Of a stretch of DNA of 33,665 nucleotides, positions 26,704 to 33,665 are shown piece after piece. This DNA is from Dysgonamonadaceae bacterium (GTDB lineage: Bacteria > Bacteroidota > Bacteroidia > Bacteroidales > Dysgonomonadaceae): positions 1 through 33,665 of the forward strand of contig JAISYO010000123.1 in assembly GCA_031269865.1 (NCBI GenBank), given 5' to 3'. The notes under the pieces are model-generated. The model did not search any database, had not been told where the DNA came from, and saw only the letters and a program-made list of their open reading frames with translations. The translations under genes were made by a program, and so were the position numbers. Positions within the stretch are counted from its first letter, which is position 1, and every line of letters starts with the position of its first letter.

Positions 26704-29529
26704 CTATTTCCCTTCCGTACACTTATTCACTAAGTAAACCAACGATTTATACGCAAGCCCGCTATTTATCGACAATCCGATTTCGCAGGTGCGGCTGTTG
26801 GAATAGCCTTCCGTTGCCCCTTTCAAGTTGCCTTTCAAGGGCGCGAGCGCGGAAAAATTGAGTTCCGGGAAGAAAAAACCACGATCGCCTGCCCAAGCGC
26901 AACAACCCACATTTTCGGGGACGACAACCCGATCGGCGCAAAGCGATGCCACGGCAATCAGTTTCTTCTGCAAATTCATTTTGGTGGAACTGCACGTGGT
27001 GTGGACGGCAACCGAAACGGGTTGTTTCGTAAACACCAAGCGATCCAACAGAAAATCGTGGATAAATTCCACCTGATCGTACACCTTCAATCGCCGATCG
27101 AGCGTTTCGCGTATGTGCAACAGGCAGGGGCTCATATCGCAAACGATGGGCAATTTGCCGCCGCCACTCGCTTTCAGCAGGGCTTCGTTGAGTTCGGCTT
27201 CCTTTTTCCGCGCTTGTTTGCGAAATCCTTTGCTTGCAAACGCCATACCGCAACAAAGTTTGTCCTTCTCTTCGGGAATGACAACGGAATACCCCGCTTT
27301 TTTCAGCAGCAGCAACATCGTCGAAGGAAGATCCTTTTCCGCAACGTCGTATCCGAAAGACTTTCCGCCCATCGAGCGCGTGATGCAGGACGGAAAATAA
27401 ACCACTTTCGGCGCATCTTGCGAAACAAAATGATTCTCGCCACAAGAAATTTTCGCGCTTCCCGAAGGCGTGTATCGCATCCACAAGGGGAAAATGCCGT
27501 CGAAAAGTTTGTAAAGCCCGTGCGTGATCCCTTCCATCTGCGCGTAGCCGATAATTCGGGCGAGGGCGTGTGGAATATTGAGCAGTATCCGCAAAGACGC
27601 CGTTAGTCCGCCCATATTGTTGGCGATGACATCGGCTATTTTGTTGGCGAAACGTCCGTTGTGTTGCCACCGCAATTCCTTCACGAGCAAGCCTGTGTTG
27701 ATGCCAACAGGACACGAGAGCGCACACAAACCGTCGGTGGCGCAGGTGTCGTCGAGCGGATAGGAAATGGATTCAGCCCATTGCCCGAACGATTTATTTT
27801 TTCCTGATCGACTCGATTTCTGCGTGAGCCAACGGTAGGCGACGATGCGCTGACGCGGCGTGAGCGTCAGGTTTCTCGATGGGCAGTTGATTTCGCAAAA
27901 ACCACATTCGATGCACTTGTCAATCATCGGGTTAGCATCGGGAATCTCTTTCAAGTTCTTGATGAAGACATCTTTATCGCCGTTTATCACTACGCCCGGA
28001 TTGAGAATGTTTTTCGGATCGAAGGCTTTTTTGATGCGTTTCATCAAGCCGTACACCTCGCTACCCCATTCCAATTCGACAAAGGGTGCCATATTGCGCC
28101 CCGTTCCGTGCTCGGCTTTCAAACTGCCGTTGTGTTTCAACGCCACTAAATCGCAGAGTTCCTGCATAAAACGCGCATATTTTTCCACGCCTTCCGGCGA
28201 ATTGAACGCAGGGAAAACCGTAAAATGCACGTTCCCGTCCAATAAATGCCCCCACATCACGGCATCGGCATAGCCCGAACGGACAAGCAGTTGGCGAACA
28301 TCAGTCAGCGCGTCGCCAAGCACCTCGGCACTGAATGCAAGGTCTTCGATGACACTCATCGTCTGCGCCGGACGGGCAGCCGCCGCCGAAGTGAAAAGTC
28401 CGTTGCGAACGCGCCAATACGTGTCATACAACTGCGTGTCGGTGGTAAAACGGATCGGCGAAAGCGTTTCGATGAACGACAGTTTTTCCTCGATTTCCCG
28501 CATTTGCGCCGACAGCGTTTCCGTGTCGTCGGCGGAAGTGTCGATGAGCAACGCGGCGGCGGTTTCGGGCAGCGATTTCAATTCGGGCGGCATACCGTCT
28601 TGATTTTCAACGGCGCGAAGCGCGTTCCTGTCCATCAATTCCGCCGCGCTTACCGAACAGCTTCGCAAGGGGATAATCGCCTTGCACACATCGCGCAAGT
28701 TGGGGAAATAAACCATCGCGCAGGCTTTGAGGGGCGCGTCGTGTACCGTTTCGAAGGTTACCTGCGAAATGAAGCCCAAGGTTCCCTCCGAGCCGACAAG
28801 CAGGTGGCGGATAATTTCTATGGGATCGTCGAAATCAATCAGCGAGTTCACGCCGTAGCCGCAAGTGTTTTTCAAGCGGTATTTCCTCGCGATTTTTTCG
28901 CGTACCGACTCATTTTCAACTGCATCGCGACGAATTTGCAGGATTTCCCCGATCAACTGAGGGTGCGATTCGACAAACGCCCTGCAACTTTCCGGATCGG
29001 CGGTGTCGAGCAGGGAACCGTCGGCAAAGATGATCCGCATCGCCTTTACCGTGTTGTAGCTGTTGTATTTGATTCCGTAGCTCGAACCGCTCGCGTTGTT
29101 GGCAACGATGCCCCCAATTTTTGCCGAGTTGATGGACGCGGGCTTCGGACCGAGCTTCCTGCGGTAGCGCATCAGCGAACGGTTGGCTGCCGTCCCGGTA
29201 ACGCCCACACCGAAAGTGGCGGTAATCCCCTCGTCTTTGATGGCGAAAAATTCAAATCCCTGCCCGATTTCCACCAACACGGAATCGGATATGCTTTGTC
29301 CGCTCAAACTTGTCCCTGCCGCCTTGAACGTCAGTGGAATGTTTTTTTCGCCGCAAAAGCGCAACAAGCGAATGATTTCATCTTCGGAATTTGCGTTTAG
29401 CACAAGCCCCGGCACGAGGCGGTAAAGTCCTGCGTCAGTGCCTTTTGTGAGGCGCGACAAATCGTCCGAAAAAATTTGATCCGAAGGGAAAAGCCTTCCG
29501 AGTTGCTGTTGTAAATTGTCCGTGTCCAT
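26704..29529 (-). CDS. FAD-linked oxidase / Fe-S oxidoreductase fusion (D-lactate or 2-hydroxyacid dehydrogenase type)
   Basis: FAD-binding TFKAAGTSLSGQSISDSVLVE, GGIVANNASGSSYG; KCIECGFCEINCPSRNLTLTPRQR ferredoxin motif; cysteine-rich CCGMAF / GCCAWAGDRGFF. Start MDTDNLQQ favoured. Confidence 0.9.
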   Translation of the reverse strand: MDTDNLQQQLGRLFPSDQIFSDDLSRLTKGTDAGLYRLVPGLVLNANSEDEIIRLLRFCGEKNIPLTFKAAGTSLSGQSISDSVLVEIGQGFEFFAIKDEGITATFGVGVTGTAANRSLMRYRRKLGPKPASINSAKIGGIVANNASGSSYGIKYNSYNTVKAMRIIFADGSLLDTADPESCRAFVESHPQLIGEILQIRRDAVENESVREKIARKYRLKNTCGYGVNSLIDFDDPIEIIRHLLVGSEGTLGFISQVTFETVHDAPLKACAMVYFPNLRDVCKAIIPLRSCSVSAAELMDRNALRAVENQDGMPPELKSLPETAAALLIDTSADDTETLSAQMREIEEKLSFIETLSPIRFTTDTQLYDTYWRVRNGLFTSAAAARPAQTMSVIEDLAFSAEVLGDALTDVRQLLVRSGYADAVMWGHLLDGNVHFTVFPAFNSPEGVEKYARFMQELCDLVALKHNGSLKAEHGTGRNMAPFVELEWGSEVYGLMKRIKKAFDPKNILNPGVVINGDKDVFIKNLKEIPDANPMIDKCIECGFCEINCPSRNLTLTPRQRIVAYRWLTQKSSRSGKNKSFGQWAESISYPLDDTCATDGLCALSCPVGINTGLLVKELRWQHNGRFANKIADVIANNMGGLTASLRILLNIPHALARIIGYAQMEGITHGLYKLFDGIFPLWMRYTPSGSAKISCGENHFVSQDAPKVVYFPSCITRSMGGKSFGYDVAEKDLPSTMLLLLKKAGYSVVIPEEKDKLCCGMAFASKGFRKQARKKEAELNEALLKASGGGKLPIVCDMSPCLLHIRETLDRRLKVYDQVEFIHDFLLDRLVFTKQPVSVAVHTTCSSTKMNLQKKLIAVASLCADRVVVPENVGCCAWAGDRGFFFPELNFSALAPLKGNLKGATEGYSNSRTCEIGLSINSGLAYKSLVYLVNKCTEGK

Positions 29530-29548
29530 CGGTGTATGTTGTATGGTG

Positions 29549-29556
29549 CAAAGATA
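29549..29556 (-). promoter_or_regulatory. -7 promoter element of the FAD/Fe-S oxidoreductase
   Basis: TATCTTTG on minus strand, 20 nt upstream of ATG 29529. Confidence 0.5.
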
Positions 29557-29671
29557 AGGGTTTCGGCTGACAGATAGTTGCATTGCTTGCATTTTATTTG
29601 GGGGGATAAGTTACATTCCGTTCGCCGTTCGCCAATTATGATTTTATGTATCTCTACGGGGAAAGTAAAAA

Positions 29672-29758
29672 TTAAGAAACCGTTTAAATTTAAACAGGTC
29701 CTAAACAACCGCTAAAAATATTTTGTTAAAATTTAAACAGGTTCTAAGGGTTTTTTAG
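29672..29758. repeat. Dispersed hairpin repeat copies R4a/R4b upstream of the ECF sigma gene
   Basis: TTAAGAAACCGTTTAAATTTAAACAGGTCCTAA and TATTTTGTTAAAATTTAAACAGGTTCTAAGGGTTTTTT. Confidence 0.65.
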
Positions 29759-29804
29759 TTATTTTGCGACTTACATAATAAGATGATGACTTTAATAGCA
29801 TAGC

Positions 29805-30365
29805 ATGGAAATTTCCTCTGAAAGATTAAAACAGTTGATCTATGAATTGTCGAAAAACAATTCTCAGGATGCCTTGAAACAGATTTATTTGACATTTTAT
29901 CCAAAACTTTTCCGGCTTGCCATTTATTATGTCAGGGTAAAAGCCACGGCAGAAGAAATTGTTTCGGACACCTTTTTTTCGATATGGCAACAACGTTCGC
30001 AGCTATTGGAAATACATGATTTTAACGCCTTTGTATATCAAATAACAAGGAATATATCCATATCCTACCTCCGAAAACAAACAAGTTCAAACAAAAATAT
30101 TGATTCTGCCGATGTGGATATATTTTTTAATTCGGCGGAAACGCCTGAATCGGAACTCATTTCGGCGGAACTTATGCGGAACTTGAATCAGGCAATTGAA
30201 AAGTTGCCGGAAAAATGCAAATTGGTTTTCAAATTGATAAGGGAAGAAAACCTTAAATATAAGGAGGTGGCTTCCATGCTGAACATTTCCATTAAAACGG
30301 TGGAGGCTCATATATCAATGGCTGTCTTAAAATTACGAGATATTTTGAAAAATGATTTAAAATAA
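29805..30365 (+). CDS. RNA polymerase ECF sigma factor (Bacteroidetes FecI-like)
   Basis: FRLAIYYVRVKATAEEIVSDTFFSIWQQR region 2, YKEVASMLNISIKTVEAHISMA region 4; followed by fecR. Confidence 0.93.
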   Translation: MEISSERLKQLIYELSKNNSQDALKQIYLTFYPKLFRLAIYYVRVKATAEEIVSDTFFSIWQQRSQLLEIHDFNAFVYQITRNISISYLRKQTSSNKNIDSADVDIFFNSAETPESELISAELMRNLNQAIEKLPEKCKLVFKLIREENLKYKEVASMLNISIKTVEAHISMAVLKLRDILKNDLK

Positions 30366-30389
30366 CGTGGGTTCGATATAATCATAATG

Positions 30390-30430
30390 CTTAGAAGCTG
30401 TAAAATTTAAACAGCTCCTAAGGGTTTTTT
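30390..30430 (+). repeat. Hairpin repeat copy R5 with following T-tract (terminator/attenuator-like)
   Basis: CTTAGAAGCTGT-9 nt-ACAGCTCCTAAG-GG-TTTTTT between sigma and anti-sigma genes. Confidence 0.65.
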
Positions 30431-30457
30431 CAAAAAAACACGACATTATAAATAGAT

Positions 30458-31435
30458 ATGGAAAAAAGACAATTTACATATATCAACCGGATCATCGCGA
30501 ACGTGCTGTCGAGAGAAGCATCTCTTGATGAGATTGTCGTTTTTAGCCGTTGGCTGAATGAAAATGAAAAAAACAAAAAAGAATTTCAGGTTCTTTCCGA
30601 ATATTGGGGCATTGAATCGGGCGATAAAAGTTTTTTGGCGGAAATTTCTTTCGATAAAAACAAATCACGGATTTTTACCGGGAAAAAGCCAGATTTACCT
30701 TCGGCAAAAAAGAGGCACTTGGCATTTATTTTTTCGGTAGTCGCTTCTTTTTTAATCGTTTTATCTTTGGGTGGCTATTGGTTCTTTCAACACCATTCGG
30801 AATGGGAAAGCTGCACCTATCTGTCGCAAGACGGAATTACGAATTTCATTTTGCCGGACAGTTCCAACGTAACGTTGAACAAGCACAGCCGCTTGACTTA
30901 TTCCAATCAATTCCTGTCGAAAAACCGGGCAGTCAGTCTGCAAGGGGAAGCCTATTTTGAAGTGAAAAAAATGAACGGCAAAAAGTTCAGCGTTCAAATC
31001 GGAAATTCCCATGTGGAAGTGTTGGGGACAAAGTTTAACGTCAACGGAAGAAAACCTGAAAACCGCATTACCGTTACGCTCGTGGAAGGATCGGTATTGT
31101 TTAAAAACGAAAATCACGAGGTGTTGATGACGCCCAATCAAGAACTGACCTATTGCACCCAGACCGGATTAATAGAAAACAAAAGCGTCGATGCAAATTT
31201 GAACACGGCATGGATAGAGGGCATATACCACTATAACTCCATCCCCTTATCGGAATTAGCAGAAAAACTGAAAGAGCGATACGGTGTGGAGGTTGCATTT
31301 GACAAACACTTGAAAGACATCAAGGTTTCGGGGACATTTTTACAGGATCAAAGCATCGAGGAAATCTTAAATATTATGCAAAACAGTATCGGTTTCAAAT
31401 GGGAAAAGAAAGGGAATAAGATCATTATATACTAA
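30458..31435 (+). CDS. FecR-family anti-sigma factor
   Basis: Single TM, SSNVTLNKHSRLTYSNQF, GEAYFEVKKMNGKKFSVQIGNSHVEVLGTKFNV; C-terminal STN-like region. Confidence 0.92.
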   Translation: MEKRQFTYINRIIANVLSREASLDEIVVFSRWLNENEKNKKEFQVLSEYWGIESGDKSFLAEISFDKNKSRIFTGKKPDLPSAKKRHLAFIFSVVASFLIVLSLGGYWFFQHHSEWESCTYLSQDGITNFILPDSSNVTLNKHSRLTYSNQFLSKNRAVSLQGEAYFEVKKMNGKKFSVQIGNSHVEVLGTKFNVNGRKPENRITVTLVEGSVLFKNENHEVLMTPNQELTYCTQTGLIENKSVDANLNTAWIEGIYHYNSIPLSELAEKLKERYGVEVAFDKHLKDIKVSGTFLQDQSIEEILNIMQNSIGFKWEKKGNKIIIY

Positions 31436-31461
31436 TACTTTTATTTATTAATACGAAAAAT

Positions 31462-33665
31462 ATGCAAAAATTTAAATCTGAAATCTTCGCAAGGCGAAAA
31501 TTCAAGAAGCGTTTGTTGTTTTTTCTCGTCGGATTTGTTGTCATGTCGCATTCAAATCTTTCGGCGCAGAAATCAAGCATCCAAACGCAGAAAGTCACAT
31601 TGGCTGCCGAAAAAATGTCGCTTCGGGACATATTCAAAGCCATTGAAAAACAGAGTAATTTCTTTTTTCATTCTGTTGATGCAGACATTGAAGGAGTTAC
31701 AGTAAGCCCGCCGTCAAACGGCACAATACACGATGTGTTGGATTCTGTGCTGAAAAACGCCCCTTTGACGTATTCGGTAAACGGACGGCACATCAGTATC
31801 TCAAAAAAGGAAAAGCCGGCTGCTACCCAGTCAAAAACGGCGGATAAAAACCGTTCTGTTACTGGTGTCGTGTCCGATGAGAACGGCGAGCCGCTGCCGG
31901 GAGCAAGCATCGTTGTCAAAGGCTCTACGCGCGGCGTAACCACCGATGCCGACGGTACTTTCAAAATTGAGGTCTCTGCCGACGACATCCTTGAATTTTC
32001 TTTCATCGGCTACGAGATGTTACCCGTCAAAGTTGGCACCCAGACTTACATCAGCATCAAACTCGAACCCAAGCGTAACGAACTCGACGAAGTGACCGTT
32101 GTGGCTTTCGGAAAACAGAAGAAGGAGAGTGTCATCGGTTCCGTTACAACCATTGCGCCGAAGAACCTGAAAGTGCCTTCCAGTAATTTAACGACCGCTT
32201 TTGCGGGACAGATGGCGGGCGTGATTGCCTATCAGCGTTCGGGCGAGCCGGGCGCCGACGATGCGGATTTCTACGTTCGCGGAATCACCACGTTCGGAGT
32301 AAACCGTAATCCGTTGATCCTGATTGACAACATCGAACTGACGAAAACCGACCTGGCGCGATTGCAACCCGACGATATCGCCAGTTTTTCGGTGATGAAG
32401 GATGCGACTGCAACGGCGCTTTACGGGGCGCGCGGGGCTAACGGCGTTATCCTTATCACAACCAAACAGGGGGAGGAAGGACCGCCCAAAGTATCGCTCC
32501 GCATTGAGCAGTCGATGTCTTCGCCCACCCGCAAGGTAGAACTTGTCGATCCTATTACCTGGATGCAATTAGCCAACGAATCTGTGCTGACGCGTAACCC
32601 GATGGGTTTTGCTCCTTACACGGATGAAAAGATCGACAATACCATCAACGGTACGGATCCGTATCTCTATCCGGCGGTGGACTGGATGGATATGCTGATA
32701 CGCGACAATTCCACGTCTTCCCGTTACAACATACAGTTGAGCGGCGGCGGGAAAGCGCACCGTTACTATGTCGCCGGCGCCCTCAACCATGATAACGGCA
32801 TCATGAAAGTGGATAAACGTAACAATTTCAACAGTAACATCAACAACAATTCGTACTCCCTGCGTTCGAATATTGAGTTGCAGGTAACCCCGACGACGTT
32901 GATGAATGTTCGTTTGAGCGGCGTTTTCGATGATTACAGCGGACCGCTGACCAGCGGAACGGATTTGTTCAGAAACATCATCAAGTCGAATAGCGTCCTG
33001 TTTCCTGCTTATTACCCGGCTAGCGGTTCTTATTCCGAAGTCCGGCACATTATGTTCGGGAACAAGGATAACCAGTATTATAATCCATACGCCGAATCGG
33101 TCAAGGGTTACAAGGAAAGGAACCGTTCACAGATGCTTGCCCAGGTCGAGGCGAAACAGGATCTTAATTTCATCACCGAAGGCCTTTCCGTGCAGGCGAT
33201 GATGAATATTTCGCGCCTGTCGCAGTTTTCGGTAAGCCGTTATTATACGCCTTACTGGTATGAACTCAAGGGCATTAACCCCATCACCGGGGAATACATG
33301 ATCAACAATACGAATACCGGTACCGACTGGCTTGATTACAGCGAGGGCGACAAGGAAACCAATTCCACGCTGTATGTAGAAGCCATGGCGAATTACAACC
33401 GCACTTTCGGCGACCACAGTGTCAACGGCTTGCTGGTCACCATTCTCCGCGAATCGCTCTACGCCAATACAGGGTCGCTGCAACTGTCGCTTCCGCACAG
33501 GAACCTGGGCGTGTCCGGACGTTTCACGTATGGCTTTAGCAACCGTTATTTCCTTGAATTCAACTTCGGTTACAACGGCTCGGAGCGGTTCTCCGCCAAT
33601 CACCGCTGGGGTTTCTTCCCTTCGGTGGGCGCGGCATGGAACATCGCCAACGAGAAATTCTGGGA
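31462..33665 (+). CDS. SusC/RagA-family TonB-linked outer membrane protein with N-terminal STN domain (truncated by window end)
   Basis: Manual translation from ATG 31462; STN (KMSLRDIFKAIEKQSNFFFHS), VTGVVSDENGEPLPGASIVVKGSTRGVTTDADG, FSVMKDATATALYGARGANGVILITT. Not in the ORF track because it has no stop in the window. Confidence 0.93.
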   Translation, partial: MQKFKSEIFARRKFKKRLLFFLVGFVVMSHSNLSAQKSSIQTQKVTLAAEKMSLRDIFKAIEKQSNFFFHSVDADIEGVTVSPPSNGTIHDVLDSVLKNAPLTYSVNGRHISISKKEKPAATQSKTADKNRSVTGVVSDENGEPLPGASIVVKGSTRGVTTDADGTFKIEVSADDILEFSFIGYEMLPVKVGTQTYISIKLEPKRNELDEVTVVAFGKQKKESVIGSVTTIAPKNLKVPSSNLTTAFAGQMAGVIAYQRSGEPGADDADFYVRGITTFGVNRNPLILIDNIELTKTDLARLQPDDIASFSVMKDATATALYGARGANGVILITTKQGEEGPPKVSLRIEQSMSSPTRKVELVDPITWMQLANESVLTRNPMGFAPYTDEKIDNTINGTDPYLYPAVDWMDMLIRDNSTSSRYNIQLSGGGKAHRYYVAGALNHDNGIMKVDKRNNFNSNINNNSYSLRSNIELQVTPTTLMNVRLSGVFDDYSGPLTSGTDLFRNIIKSNSVLFPAYYPASGSYSEVRHIMFGNKDNQYYNPYAESVKGYKERNRSQMLAQVEAKQDLNFITEGLSVQAMMNISRLSQFSVSRYYTPYWYELKGINPITGEYMINNTNTGTDWLDYSEGDKETNSTLYVEAMANYNRTFGDHSVNGLLVTILRESLYANTGSLQLSLPHRNLGVSGRFTYGFSNRYFLEFNFGYNGSERFSANHRWGFFPSVGAAWNIANEKFW

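Noticed and set aside
28246-29400. 384-aa plus-strand ORF antisense to the FAD/Fe-S oxidoreductase
   Set aside because: Arg/Gly/Val-rich shadow ORF with no recognisable domain; the minus strand frame has clear conserved motifs.

Overview
Chromosomal window from a member of the Bacteroidota (probably Bacteroidales). Evidence: TAnnTTTG-type promoters, ECF sigma/FecR/SusC genes, DUF5683 and a GlsA/GlsB-type acyltransferase pair. Left to right: a complete pst phosphate-uptake cluster (phoU-pstB-pstA-pstC-pstS, minus strand); a lipoprotein plus TonB-dependent receptor pair (minus); a YibE/F-like 3' fragment; a membrane-anchored MutS-family ATPase (plus); parA-parB-DUF5683-mltD (minus); a palindrome-rich intergenic region; tyrS; tRNA-Gln; a glycine-lipid-type O-/N-acyltransferase pair; a DNA methyltransferase islet with a probable cytosine-methylase remnant; cmk-ispH; a zinc-ribbon protein and a NIF3-family protein (minus); a second repeat-dense intergenic region; a YtxH/holin-like/hypothetical small-gene cassette; an XRE-type HTH pseudogene; a large FAD/Fe-S oxidoreductase; and an ECF sigma / FecR anti-sigma / STN-SusC locus that runs off the right edge. 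The observations most worth following up: (1) PstC carries an inserted segment that resembles the neighbouring PstS protein; (2) a TTGTTACG motif occurs upstream of both pstS and the TonB receptor; (3) dispersed hairpin repeats (consensus about CTTAGAARCTGTTTAAATTTTAACA), two of them followed by T-tracts, flank the sigma and anti-sigma genes; (4) two separate clusters of short-loop palindromes; (5) a near-identical promoter/inverted-repeat module precedes parB and nif3. No CRISPR array, rRNA or intact mobile element was seen.
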